Origin: Alphaproteobacteria bacterium
GTDB lineage: Bacteria; Pseudomonadota; Alphaproteobacteria; Micropepsales; Micropepsaceae
NCBI GenBank assembly: GCA_019245415.1
Contig: JAFARO010000010.1
Location: forward strand, 143,340 to 207,339
Direction of reading: 5' to 3'
DNA: 64,000 nt
In this document: positions 35,364 to 43,080 of the stretch, piece after piece
Numbering within the stretch: position 1 is the first letter of the stretch
How the letters are laid out: every line of letters starts with the position of its first letter
The notes under the pieces: generated by a model
What the model was told of the DNA's origin: nothing
Databases searched by the model: none
What the model saw: only the letters and a program-made list of their open reading frames with translations
Program-made: the position numbers and the translations under genes

Positions 35364-35561
35364 TTACCCCACGCCGCCGCGCAGCTGGACGCCCAAGCCG
35401 GCGATACCGGTGAGCAGGCCGAGCCAGCTCAAAATCTCGCCGATCTGGCTCACTCGTCCACCGCAGACGATGCAAATCGGCTCGGGCGGTGTGGGCCATA
35501 TGACGATGCCGCAGATGATGATGAGCAGCATGCAGGCGAAAATCACGATGAACTTGACCAT
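35364..35561 (-). CDS. Small two-helix membrane protein with CxxC
   Basis: The 65-residue protein has helix one VKFIVIFACMLLIIICGIVIW, then CIVCGGRVSQIGEILSW and helix two LGLLTGIAGLGVQLRGGVG. A GGGGG-rich site precedes ATG 35561. The stop abuts the folD stop. I do not recognise it; the CIVC pair after helix one could bind metal or undergo redox change, and the SCO-type gene follows on the opposite flank. Confidence 0.6.
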   Translation of the reverse strand: MVKFIVIFACMLLIIICGIVIWPTPPEPICIVCGGRVSQIGEILSWLGLLTGIAGLGVQLRGGVG

Positions 35562-35623
35562 GGAAATACCCCCTCTCCGGAATGCCAAGCGAATCAATCA
35601 CAGGTAATATCACCCCGCAAGCC

Positions 35624-36223
35624 TTAGAGCCGCGCGCGGAGCTCCTTCGCAAGGCCCTCCGGACCAATCCGCTCCTCATAAAAGGTGATGAAGCGTCCGT
35701 CCGGTCTCATCAGGTAGATCTCGCTGGAATGGTCCATGGCGTAGGTGCCGCCGGCAAGCGGGTGCCTGGCCGTGTAGACGTGGTATTCGCGCGCCATCGC
35801 GGCGAGCGCCGGCGGCGCGCCGGTCAGCCCCACGAATCGAGGGCCGAAACTGTTGAGATAGGTCTTCAGCACCGCTGGCGTGTCGCGCGCCGGATCGACG
35901 GTGACGAAGATCGGCACGATGCGCGCCGCCGCAGGACCGAGCCTCTCCAGGGCGCCCGCCATCACCGCCAGCGTGGTGGGGCAGACGTCGGGGCAGAAGC
36001 TGTAGCCGAAATAGACCAGCATGTAGCGGCCGCGGAAATCGCGGTCGCTGCGGGCATGGCCGTCCTGGTCGATGAGCTGGAACGGGCCGCCGACCCTGGC
36101 CGTGCCGCTCACCAAGGTCACCCCCAGCCGCGCGGCATTGTCGCCCAGGTTCCACAACAGGCCTGCCAGCACCGCGGCGAGCATCGCGAGATAGGGGATC
36201 AGGGCCTGGGGCGTGCGAACCAT
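35624..36223 (-). CDS. senC: SCO1/SenC family copper chaperone
   Basis: This 199-residue membrane-anchored thioredoxin-fold protein has helix YLAMLAAVLAGLLWNL, copper-binding Cys pair YSFCPDVCPTT near residue 76 and the His ligand in YAMDHSSEIYL near 163. It delivers copper to cytochrome c oxidase and may act in thiol redox. It is divergent from regB, the standard senC / regB-regA arrangement of redox control in alphaproteobacteria. Confidence 0.93.
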   Translation of the reverse strand: MVRTPQALIPYLAMLAAVLAGLLWNLGDNAARLGVTLVSGTARVGGPFQLIDQDGHARSDRDFRGRYMLVYFGYSFCPDVCPTTLAVMAGALERLGPAAARIVPIFVTVDPARDTPAVLKTYLNSFGPRFVGLTGAPPALAAMAREYHVYTARHPLAGGTYAMDHSSEIYLMRPDGRFITFYEERIGPEGLAKELRARL

Positions 36224-36267
36224 CGTCCTCTGATAATATCGCGCGCCCGCCCTATAAAGTGCGCACA

Positions 36268-37635
36268 GTGTCCGAGATCGCCGCCATCCGCGAACGCCAG
36301 CCCCGCTTCCTGCCCGCGGCGCGCGGCCGCGTGCGGCTGAGGACGCTGTGCAATCTGCGTTGGCTGGCGATCGCCGGCCAGTCCGCCGCGCTGTTCCTGG
36401 TCGATTTCGGGTTCAACTATCGCCTGCCGCTGCTCGGCTGCCTGCTGGCGATCGGCATCAGCGCGCTGCTCAACGTGGTGCTGTCGTTCACCTATCCGCC
36501 CAGCCACCGGCTGAGCAACCGCGACGTCACGTTCTATCTGGCCTTCGACGTGCTGCAGCTTGCGGCGCTGCTCTATCTGACGGGCGGGATCGAGAATCCC
36601 TTCGCGCTGATGTTCCTCGCGCCGGTGGCGATCGCGGCCGCGACGCTCGATCTCATCAACACCATCATCCTGGCTGGGCTTGCGCTCGGCTCGGTGACCC
36701 TGATCTCGATCTTCCACCGGCCGCTGCCATGGGCGCAGGGCGACAGCGTCGCGCTGCCGCAGCTCTATCAGGCCGGCATCTGGGCCTCGCTGGTGATCGG
36801 GCTCGGCTTCACCACCATTTATGCCTGGCGCATCGCCAGCGAAGTCGCGCGTATGTCGGCGGGGCTGGCCGCCACGCAACTGGCCCTGGCGCGCGAGCAC
36901 CGGCTCGCGGCGCTCGGCGCGCTCGCCACCGCGGCGGCGCATGAGCTGGGCACGCCGCTCGGCACCATCGCCGTGGTGGCGCGCGAGCTGGAGCGCTCGC
37001 TGCCGCCGGATTCGGCCGACCTCGAGGACGTCCGGCTGTTGCGCGCGCAGGCGGAACGCTGCCGCGCCATCCTCTCCAAGCTCGCCGATCCGCAGCAGGC
37101 GAGCCTCGGCCCCACCGCGCGGCTTCCCCTGGGCGCGCTGCTCGAAGAGATCGTCGCGCCCTATCGCGGCGAAGATGTCGAGATCGACGTCGAGATCGAG
37201 GGCAGCCCGCAGCCGCAGGTCTGGCGGGTGCCGGAGCTCGTGCACGGCCTGGGCAATCTCATCGAGAACGCGACCGATTTCGCGCGCAGCCATGTGCGCC
37301 TGCACGCCACGGTCGATGCAGCCCGCATCGCGCTGGTGGTGGAGGATGACGGCCCCGGCTTCGCGCCCGAGATCTTCGAGCGCATCGGCGAACCCTACGT
37401 CACCTCGCGGCCCGGCAATCACGCGCTGGGCGAAAGCGAGATCGGTCCCAAGGACGACGCTTTCGCCCAGCATGAAGGCATGGGGCTGGGCTTCTTCATC
37501 GCCAAGACGCTGCTCGAACAGACCGGCGCCGTGGTCAAGGCGACCAATCCGGACAGAAAAGGCGCGCGCATCGCAATGACATGGCCGCGCGGCGCGATCG
37601 ACGGCAACGATCCGCCCCAGCCGCGCGAGGATTGA
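36268..37635 (+). CDS. regB: Redox-sensing histidine kinase RegB/PrrB/ActS
   Basis: The 455-residue kinase has six membrane helices (about 30-190), the ubiquinone-site motif GGIENPFALMF near 113, H-box AAAHELGTPLGTI near 230 and the redox-active Cys in QAERCRAILSKL near 270. An ATPase domain follows with NLIENATDFA near 330, DDGPGFAPEIFERIGEPY near 360 and GMGLGFFIAKTLLEQTGA near 410. In the family, oxidation of that Cys and quinone binding switch the kinase off. An alternative GTG start lies at 36259. The regulator gene is 34 bases downstream. Confidence 0.94.
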   Translation: MSEIAAIRERQPRFLPAARGRVRLRTLCNLRWLAIAGQSAALFLVDFGFNYRLPLLGCLLAIGISALLNVVLSFTYPPSHRLSNRDVTFYLAFDVLQLAALLYLTGGIENPFALMFLAPVAIAAATLDLINTIILAGLALGSVTLISIFHRPLPWAQGDSVALPQLYQAGIWASLVIGLGFTTIYAWRIASEVARMSAGLAATQLALAREHRLAALGALATAAAHELGTPLGTIAVVARELERSLPPDSADLEDVRLLRAQAERCRAILSKLADPQQASLGPTARLPLGALLEEIVAPYRGEDVEIDVEIEGSPQPQVWRVPELVHGLGNLIENATDFARSHVRLHATVDAARIALVVEDDGPGFAPEIFERIGEPYVTSRPGNHALGESEIGPKDDAFAQHEGMGLGFFIAKTLLEQTGAVVKATNPDRKGARIAMTWPRGAIDGNDPPQPRED

Positions 37636-37669
37636 ATCTGCGCCGCTTTCGGGGGCATAAGGGCCCATC

Positions 37670-38200
37670 ATGAGCGACGACAAAACCCTCCTCATCGTGG
37701 AAGACGACCGCCCGCTGCGCGAGCGCCTGGCGCGCGCGATGGAGGCGCGCGGCTTCCAGGTGACGATCGCCGAGAGCGTGGCCGAAGGAAAAGCCCGCGC
37801 CCAGGAACAGCCGCCCGCTTATGCCGTGGTGGATCTCAAGCTCGAGGACGGCAACGGCCTGGACGTGGTGGAGAGCCTGCACGCGGTGCGGGCGGATTCG
37901 CGCGTCGTGGTGCTGACGGGCTTCGGCAACATCGCCACCGCCGTGGCGGCGGTGAAGTACGGCGCCGTCGACTACCTGCCCAAGCCCGCCGACGCCGACG
38001 ACATCCTGGCGGCGCTGATGGCCAAGCCCGGCACCAAGCCGACGCCGCCGGAGAATCCGATGTCGGCGGACCGCGTGCGCTGGGAGCATATCCAGCGCGT
38101 CTACGAGCTCTGCGGCCACAACGTCTCGGAAACCGCGCGCCGTCTCAACATGCATCGGCGCACGCTGCAGCGGATCCTGGCGAAGCGCAGTCCGCGGTAG
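37670..38200 (+). CDS. regA: Response regulator RegA/PrrA/ActR
   Basis: The 176-residue protein has a receiver domain with the acid pair in LLIVEDDRPL near residue 7, phospho-accepting Asp in AVVDLKLEDGNG near 55, Thr in VVLTGFGNIATA near 83 and Lys in DYLPKPADADD near 105. A short linker leads to a Fis-type helix-turn-helix (VRWEHIQRVYELCGHNVSETARRLNMHRRTLQRIL). It activates photosynthesis, respiration or carbon/nitrogen genes under low oxygen in relatives. The repeat at 38226 ends in a T run and can terminate this operon. Confidence 0.95.
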   Translation: MSDDKTLLIVEDDRPLRERLARAMEARGFQVTIAESVAEGKARAQEQPPAYAVVDLKLEDGNGLDVVESLHAVRADSRVVVLTGFGNIATAVAAVKYGAVDYLPKPADADDILAALMAKPGTKPTPPENPMSADRVRWEHIQRVYELCGHNVSETARRLNMHRRTLQRILAKRSPR

Positions 38201-38225
38201 AACTCAGCACCCTCCATTCCAATAT

Positions 38226-38327
38226 CGTCATCGCCCGGCCCGCAGGTCCGGGCGATCCAATTTGGCAACCGACAAGAAATTGGGTCACCCGGCTCGCGCG
38301 CGAGAAGCGCGCGACCGGGTGATGACG
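38226..38327 (+). repeat. Intergenic palindromic repeat, CGTCATCGCCCGG family, copy 2
   Basis: It begins CGTCATCGCCCGGCCCGCAGG and ends CCGGGTGATGACG with inner GGGCGATCCAATTT / AAATTGGGTCACCC. TTTTTTTG follows on the plus strand. The right half (38285-38327) is read in the opposite direction as the last 14 codons of the yjbR-like gene. Confidence 0.8.
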
Positions 38328-38674
38328 CTTTTTTTGTTTGTCGTGACGTCGCGCAGCCTCTTCGGCGCGAGCTTCTGCCAGCGGCGTTCGAGCATGCCGC
38401 GCAGGGTCTTGGCGTCGATCTTGGACGCATTGGCGAGCACGCTGGGGTAATTGCGGTAGTGCTCGGTGATGAAGAAGGTCTTCGGATCGGCCTCGAGCAG
38501 CATGTCGCGCTCGTCGATGGAATCGACGATCAGCACGATCGAATTCTCCTCGTCGCGCCAGCGGGTGAAGAACTTCTTGCCGATGAGGACCGAGGGCTTG
38601 CCATAGGAACTCGCGGCGATTGCGCCGGGGAACGACAGCGCGATCTTCTGGTACTGCGCCTTGCTCACGCTCAT
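38285..38674 (-). CDS. MmcQ/YjbR family protein with repeat-derived tail
   Basis: The 129-residue protein has MSVSKAQYQKIALSFPG, SYGKPSVLIGKKFFTRW near residue 22, LEADPKTFFITEHYRNYPSVL near 59 and ERRWQKLAPKRL near 95. The family has a double-wing DNA-binding-like fold and has been placed in DNA damage responses. Homologues usually end soon after LAPKRL; here the frame runs on through the palindromic repeat and adds NKKSVITRSRASRARAG. The ATG overlaps the mmcB stop by 4 bases. Confidence 0.82.
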   Translation of the reverse strand: MSVSKAQYQKIALSFPGAIAASSYGKPSVLIGKKFFTRWRDEENSIVLIVDSIDERDMLLEADPKTFFITEHYRNYPSVLANASKIDAKTLRGMLERRWQKLAPKRLRDVTTNKKSVITRSRASRARAG

Positions 38675-39120
38675 TCGCCGGCCTGCATCATCGCCGGACG
38701 CGGCTCGGCCGCGCTCAAAAGTGCCAGGCGCTCGGCCGCCACCTTGGCGAAGCTCAAGGTCACGGCCTTGCGGCGGCTGGCATGCAGCGGCGTGCGCGCG
38801 GACGGCCGCACGATCGCGCCGCCATAGCGGTCGGCGACGATCAGACCGGTGCCGTCGGGCACATGCTCGTCGGGAAAGCCGGGCGGGATGGCGAAATAGA
38901 ACAGCTCGCAGAACGCGAGATACTCCGGCCATTTGCGGTCGCATTTGAGATCGGCGAGGCTGACCTTGATCTCCACGCCCAGCATGGTGCCGTCGCTGCC
39001 CAGCGCCGCGACGTCGAGTCTGCGCCCGTTGGCGAGCGTGAACTCCAGGATCGGCGAATAGCCTTCCTGCATCAGAAGCCGGCTGACGCCGCGCGCGACA
39101 TCGGGTGCGGTCCCATACAT
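38671..39120 (-). CDS. mmcB: MmcB family DNA repair protein
   Basis: The 149-residue protein has a PD-(D/E)xK-like core: LEFTLANGRRLDVAALGSDG near residue 30, the catalytic-type GVEIKVSLADLKCDRKWPEY near 53, and LFYFAIPPGF near 77. In Caulobacter, MmcB belongs to the SOS/ImuABC-linked mutasome context and gives mitomycin C resistance. The start at 39120 (MYGTAPDVARGVSRLL) fits homologues; a GTG at 39147 would add nine residues. It sits between the yjbR-like and M24 genes in one operon. Confidence 0.85.
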   Translation of the reverse strand: MYGTAPDVARGVSRLLMQEGYSPILEFTLANGRRLDVAALGSDGTMLGVEIKVSLADLKCDRKWPEYLAFCELFYFAIPPGFPDEHVPDGTGLIVADRYGGAIVRPSARTPLHASRRKAVTLSFAKVAAERLALLSAAEPRPAMMQAGE

Positions 39121-39159
39121 GGCCGCATTGGAACATTCGAAGAACACGGGGTCAACGGG

Positions 39160-39837
39160 TCACAGCAGCCGCTCGTAGAAGCCGCCGAAACTGCGGGCCC
39201 TGTCGACCAGATGAATCTCCAAGATCCAGTGGCGCTCGTCGCCGTTGGCGTCCGGATCGCGCATGCGCTTGGAGTTGGCGGGCGCGATACGGTGCAGATC
39301 CTTGTCGCCCGGAACGCGCTGGGCATGGGGAAATTCGCCGACGATGTGGCCCGCGATGACGCCGCCGAAGAGCCACCCCGCGTCGGCGGCCGCCATTTGC
39401 GCGAAGGCGTAGAGCTGGGCGCCGGTGATGTCGGCGGAACGGTCGAACTGCGCTTTCACGATCTCGAAGAGGCGCGGCAGGTCCGCGACCAGTCGCCGCT
39501 TTTCGGGATCTTTGCCCAGCGCATAGGAACGTCCCAGATCGGCTTCCCATTCGCCGAACACCGGACCCATGTCGAGATACACCGTGTCGTCGGGCCCGAT
39601 CACGCGCACCGGCGGCTTGTCATGGAAGGTGCACAGCGTGTTGGGCCCGCTGCGCACCAAGCGCTTGTGCCAGTTGACCGTGACGCGGAAATCGCGCTCG
39701 GCCAGCGCGCGTATGTCGTCGTCGACCTCTGTCTCGAGCCGGCCGGGCGCGATGAAGCCGGCTTGCTCGATGGCGTCGAGCATCGCCATGCCGCGCGCTT
39801 GCGCGTCTTCGAGTTTGGCTCTGCGCCCGCCGCTCAT
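39160..39837 (-). CDS. M24 family metallopeptidase-like protein
   Basis: The 225-residue single-domain pita-bread fold protein lacks the N-terminal creatinase domain. Metal ligands fit DMGPVFGEWEADLGRSY near residue 89 (two Asp), His in AGHIVGEFPHA near 161, Glu in HWILEIHLVD near 202 and the terminal Glu in FGGFYERLL. It is related to Xaa-Pro aminopeptidases. It may act as a peptidase or an M24-type binding protein. It lies 39 bases upstream of mmcB. Confidence 0.8.
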   Translation of the reverse strand: MSGGRRAKLEDAQARGMAMLDAIEQAGFIAPGRLETEVDDDIRALAERDFRVTVNWHKRLVRSGPNTLCTFHDKPPVRVIGPDDTVYLDMGPVFGEWEADLGRSYALGKDPEKRRLVADLPRLFEIVKAQFDRSADITGAQLYAFAQMAAADAGWLFGGVIAGHIVGEFPHAQRVPGDKDLHRIAPANSKRMRDPDANGDERHWILEIHLVDRARSFGGFYERLL

Positions 39838-39921
39838 GGCGTGTCTATGCCGTCAGCCGCGCGAAAAGACAAAGGCCCCGGCGTTCGGAGCCGGCCCTCG
39901 CAAAAAGCATGGCGCGAAGGT

Positions 39922-41034
39922 CTACTCCGCCGCCAGCAGCTTGGCGCCGCTGCGGGAGGTGAAGTTGATGCTCTGCAGGTACTGAATGCCGGCCTCGGCG
40001 ATATCGTCGCCGACCATGCGCTCGCCCTCGCCTTTGAGCTCGTCCATGTCGACATACATGGCATAGAAGGCGCGGGTGCGCTCGGTGACGATGCCGGCGT
40101 TGAGCAGGGTCTTGATCAGCACACGGAAGATGTTGGTCGACTGCTTCATGCTCTCGCGGCGGTCGTCGTCGGTATAAGCCTCCAGGATCGCGGCGCGCGC
40201 TTCCTGCCAGTCGATGCCGACGCTGGCATAGACGCTCTGCATCTGCTCGGAATTGACGAGGTTGAACAGCAAGGTCTGGAAGCACTGCGCCGCCCAGTCC
40301 TCGACGATGTTGTGCTCTTCCGGCGTGAGCTTGGGGATGGTGCGGTCGGCCCAGATCTTGCCGAATTTGTGGTGGAAGGCCTCGTCGGTCATCACCAATT
40401 GGCAGAGCTTGACCAGCAGCGGGTCCTGGCTCTTCTGGTACAGCGTCGCGAACGCGCCCATGGCGAGGCCCTCGACCAGCATCTGCATGCCGACGATCTT
40501 CTTGTAGACCTCCGGCGCGCCGACGATCTCGGTCAGCATGTTCTTCAGCGTCTCGCCGCAAGGCAAGGGCGAGCCCCAGCGCGCCTTGATATAGGCGCTG
40601 AAGGCGGTGACGTGGCGGGCTTCCTCGCGCGTCTGGTTGGCGGCGTATTCCTGCGCGCCGGGATCCTTGAGGATGTGGCAGAGCGAGGCCGAGAGCGCGA
40701 GCGCGCCCTGCTCGCCGTGCAGGATGCCGCTGATCTGCCAGCGCGAGGCCTCGTTGGCGAATTTGATCTTGTCCGCTTCGCTCATGCGGTCGCCGATGCG
40801 GGTGGAGAAGATCGGGAAGAACCCGCGCGGCATAATGGTCTCGGCCGCGAGATCGAAGGGCTGGTCGAAGTCGATGTACTTCTTGTCCAGCGGATCCCAG
40901 AAATGATCGTTGGTGGCGGAGATGATCTTGTCGAACGCCGTGGAGCGCCGGCCATAACGCTCCGGCTCCAGCATCGCCGGGAAGTTGTCCGGAGCCACGG
41001 CGTCATAGGCATTGTCTTTGGTGATCTGGACCAT
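39922..41034 (-). CDS. Ferritin-like diiron protein, paralogue 2
   Basis: The 370-residue paralogue of the protein at 26306 has the same four ligand blocks (HGEQGALAL near 106, TREEARHVTAF near 133, LVEGLAMGAF near 187, TDEAFHHKFG near 214). It differs most at residues 60-90 (AETIMPRGFFPIF), which could line the active-site entrance and give a different substrate. GGAGTG precedes the ATG at 41034. The promoter has the same palindrome as its paralogue. Confidence 0.78.
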   Translation of the reverse strand: MVQITKDNAYDAVAPDNFPAMLEPERYGRRSTAFDKIISATNDHFWDPLDKKYIDFDQPFDLAAETIMPRGFFPIFSTRIGDRMSEADKIKFANEASRWQISGILHGEQGALALSASLCHILKDPGAQEYAANQTREEARHVTAFSAYIKARWGSPLPCGETLKNMLTEIVGAPEVYKKIVGMQMLVEGLAMGAFATLYQKSQDPLLVKLCQLVMTDEAFHHKFGKIWADRTIPKLTPEEHNIVEDWAAQCFQTLLFNLVNSEQMQSVYASVGIDWQEARAAILEAYTDDDRRESMKQSTNIFRVLIKTLLNAGIVTERTRAFYAMYVDMDELKGEGERMVGDDIAEAGIQYLQSINFTSRSGAKLLAAE

Positions 41035-41063
41035 GGCGGCACTCCGGCAAATGGCGCTTGCCG

Positions 41064-41114
41064 CTAATATGGCCCGTCTGTGTGAACAGTCAATAAAAAT
41101 GACGGACGCGTCAT
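41064..41114 (-). promoter_or_regulatory. Palindromic operator and promoter of diiron gene 2
   Basis: Read on the minus strand: palindrome ATGACG CGTC CGTCAT (41114-41099), then TTTTA, -35 TTGACT (41093-41088), an 18-base gap and -10 TATTAG (41069-41064). The start codon is 30 bases further. A second, imperfect TGACG CTG TGTCA lies just upstream (41121-41133). Confidence 0.68.
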
Positions 41115-41150
41115 CATTTGTGACGCTGTGTCATCGCCGGCTCTTAGATC

Positions 41151-41309
41151 CTATTTTGAAGGGACGGCAGCGGATGGTGCGGCCGGCGGAGCTGGAGCAG
41201 GCTGTGCCAGAGGAGCTGCCGGTACCGGAGCCGCTCCAGCAGGCATGGGGATGTTAAGTCCAGACGCTGGAAGGATGCTCTTTCCCAACCCTAGCGGACT
41301 GTTCGTCAT
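41151..41309 (-). CDS. 52-residue Pro/Ala-rich peptide, overlapping the SLATT-like gene
   Basis: The ATG (41309-41307) overlaps the stop of the upstream gene (ATGA), and AAGGAG lies 9 bases before it: strong signs of a translated, coupled small gene. The sequence begins MTNSPLGLGKSILPASG and is then Pro/Ala-rich, ending AAVPSK before TAG. It has no membrane helix. I do not recognise it. It may be a short partner, antitoxin-like or linker peptide for the membrane protein encoded just upstream. Confidence 0.55.
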   Translation of the reverse strand: MTNSPLGLGKSILPASGLNIPMPAGAAPVPAAPLAQPAPAPPAAPSAAVPSK

Positions 41310-41770
41310 CGGTCGGAACTCCTTACGCCGTATTGCTCGTCAAAGTAGGCATTCGCCTCGCCTTTTGCCAGAGAAAATATTCGCTCCGAGTGTTCGAAAC
41401 CGCTGGGAAACACCTTGGTTTCGGCCTCGAGTTGCAGATGGCGCAGCCTTCGAACTCTTTCCGCGATCTCATCTGCACTGAGCTTTCCTGCATAGACGTT
41501 CTCCCATTCGAATTGGGATTCGATGAACAGCCGTTCGAGGACAATTGTCAGTTCGCTTGCGGCCTTCAGATTGCGAGAAAAAGGAAATACCTCTTTGAGC
41601 GCATCGATAACCTGCGACAGCGCAATGATGGCGCCCCACAACAGCGCCAGTTGCTGCCACACAGCCCAAGAGGCGATGCCTGCGCTGGATGCGACTGCCT
41701 TAATTACACTGATCCGGCGGTCTTTGTGGGCCAGCTCGTTGCGGTGCAGGCGCATGTAAACAGCCGCCAC
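41306..41770 (-). CDS. SLATT-like two-helix membrane protein, 5' end uncertain
   Basis: The protein has 154 residues from GTG 41770. Two adjacent helices (VIKAVASSAGIASWAVWQQ and LALLWGAIIALSQVIDALK) precede a long amphipathic cytoplasmic tail (LERLFIESQFEWENVYAGK, EIAERVRRLRHLQLEAETK, AKGEANAYFDEQYG). This resembles SLATT/two-transmembrane effector proteins known from nucleotide-signalled defence systems, where they are thought to form pores. The same frame stays open upstream to 41857 and encodes plausible protein (QYWKQLVELKV) without a start codon; an ATG at 41829 is one base out of frame. Its GC content is clearly lower than that of its neighbours. Confidence 0.55.
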   Translation of the reverse strand: MAAVYMRLHRNELAHKDRRISVIKAVASSAGIASWAVWQQLALLWGAIIALSQVIDALKEVFPFSRNLKAASELTIVLERLFIESQFEWENVYAGKLSADEIAERVRRLRHLQLEAETKVFPSGFEHSERIFSLAKGEANAYFDEQYGVRSSDR

Positions 41771-41915
41771 CTTGAGCTCTACGAGCTGTTTCCAGTATTG
41801 GCCCTGTTGTCGATGATCCTCTGCCCCATTACCTCCGCCCCGACAGGAGGCGGATATCTATGCCTTGGTTTCGGATGCTGTCAATTTACGCGAGAATGCC
41901 GCAACGCCTTCTCTC

Positions 41916-42503
41916 TTAAAGCGTGCCTTTGGTCGACGCCACGCTGCCTTCCAGCCTCTCGTCCGGGGTCATTGCCTGGCGGAGCGCGCGGGCGGTGGCC
42001 TTGAAGCAGCTTTCGACGATGTGATGGCTGTTGCTGCCGTAGAGGTTTTCGAGGTGCAGGCAGAGCCCGGCATGCTGGGAAAAGGCCTGAAACCATTCCT
42101 TGAACAGCTCGGTGTCCATCTCGCCGAGCTTGGGCGCGGGAACCGTCACCCTCCAGATGAAATAGGGCCGGTTGGAAAGATCGATGGCCGCGCGAGTCAG
42201 GGTCTCGTCCATCGGGATCAGCGCCGCGCCGAACCGGGTAATGCCGGCGAAATCGCCCAGCGCCTTTTTCACCGCCTGGCCGATGACGATGGCGGTGTCC
42301 TCGGTGGTGTGATGGAAGTCGACATGCAGATCGCCCTGGGCGCGGACCTTGAGGTCGATCATCGCATGGCGGCCGAAGCTCTCGAGCATGTGGTCGAGGA
42401 AGCCGATGCCGGTATCGACGTCGCAATCGCCCGCGCCGTCGAGGTCGAGGGAGACCGCGATCTCGGTCTCGCGCGTCTTGCGTTCGACGGTCGCCGTGCG
42501 CAT
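41916..42503 (-). CDS. hisB: Imidazoleglycerol-phosphate dehydratase
   Basis: HisB converts imidazole-glycerol phosphate to imidazole-acetol phosphate in histidine biosynthesis. The 195-residue single-function form has [20 protein letters not shown] near residue 33, [16 protein letters not shown] near 62, [25 protein letters not shown] near 142 and a normal length. The two His/Glu manganese clusters are all present. No other his gene is adjacent here, although it is often in a hisBHAF cluster. Confidence 0.96.
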   Translation of the reverse strand: MRTATVERKTRETEIAVSLDLDGAGDCDVDTGIGFLDHMLESFGRHAMIDLKVRAQGDLHVDFHHTTEDTAIVIGQAVKKALGDFAGITRFGAALIPMDETLTRAAIDLSNRPYFIWRVTVPAPKLGEMDTELFKEWFQAFSQHAGLCLHLENLYGSNSHHIVESCFKATARALRQAMTPDERLEGSVASTKGTL

Positions 42504-42576
42504 GGCTGCACTCCCAAATCGCTTCGCGTGAGGTTATAGTCGGCGCCGCGGCCGCTGTCGAAGTCCGAGGCCCCGG

Positions 42577-43080
42577 ATGCACAAGACGATGGCTTTCATT
42601 GCCTTTGCGGCGGGACTGTCGGCGACACCCTTGCTCGCCGCCGATGCCGGCTCGGTCGCGGCCGACGGCACGGTGACGATCCGCCCGGGCGAAGCATTCG
42701 AGATCGCGTTCGCGGACGGCGACGATCTCTCCCATCCGAAATTCTCGCGCGTCCTCGATCACCTCGACCAGAACGTCGTGGGCTGGCACAAGCCCGATCC
42801 GAACGCGCCCTCGCCCTCGGGCCCGCGCTTGATGTCCTTCGAATTCCAGAACGAAGGCGCCAGCCTCAAGCTGCTCGTCCGCAACGACACCGGCGTCGCA
42901 ATCAAATATGACGCGACCATGGTGGCGCAAATGCCGGACGGGAAACTCGTTTCCAGCCATACTTCCGTTTGCCCCTCCTTTCCCGGCATGCTGGGCAACG
43001 AATTGTGGGCCCAGCCGATCGTCATGCTGAAACTGTCGAAGTTTCAGCGGGCGACCGAAGACAGCTTCGTCTGCGAATGA
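42577..43080 (+). CDS. Small secreted protein coupled to kynureninase gene
   Basis: The protein has 167 residues with signal peptide MHKTMAFIAFAAGLSATPLLAAD. The mature part is beta-rich (VTIRPGEAFEIAFADGDD, MSFEFQNEGASLKLLVRNDT) with two Cys (SVCPSFP near 130 and the last-but-one residue of DSFVCE). I do not recognise it. The stop overlaps the kynU start (ATGA), an unexpected pairing of an exported protein with a cytoplasmic enzyme. Confidence 0.7.
   Translation: MHKTMAFIAFAAGLSATPLLAADAGSVAADGTVTIRPGEAFEIAFADGDDLSHPKFSRVLDHLDQNVVGWHKPDPNAPSPSGPRLMSFEFQNEGASLKLLVRNDTGVAIKYDATMVAQMPDGKLVSSHTSVCPSFPGMLGNELWAQPIVMLKLSKFQRATEDSFVCE

Noticed and set aside
38620..41067. An 815-codon plus-strand open frame
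   Set aside because: It runs antisense through mmcB, the M24 gene and diiron gene 2, all of which carry recognisable motifs.
41306..41309. A complete multi-gene defence island at 41-42 kb
   Set aside because: Only the SLATT-like gene and the small peptide are present. The neighbours are hisB and a diiron enzyme, with no cyclase, nuclease or sensor gene.
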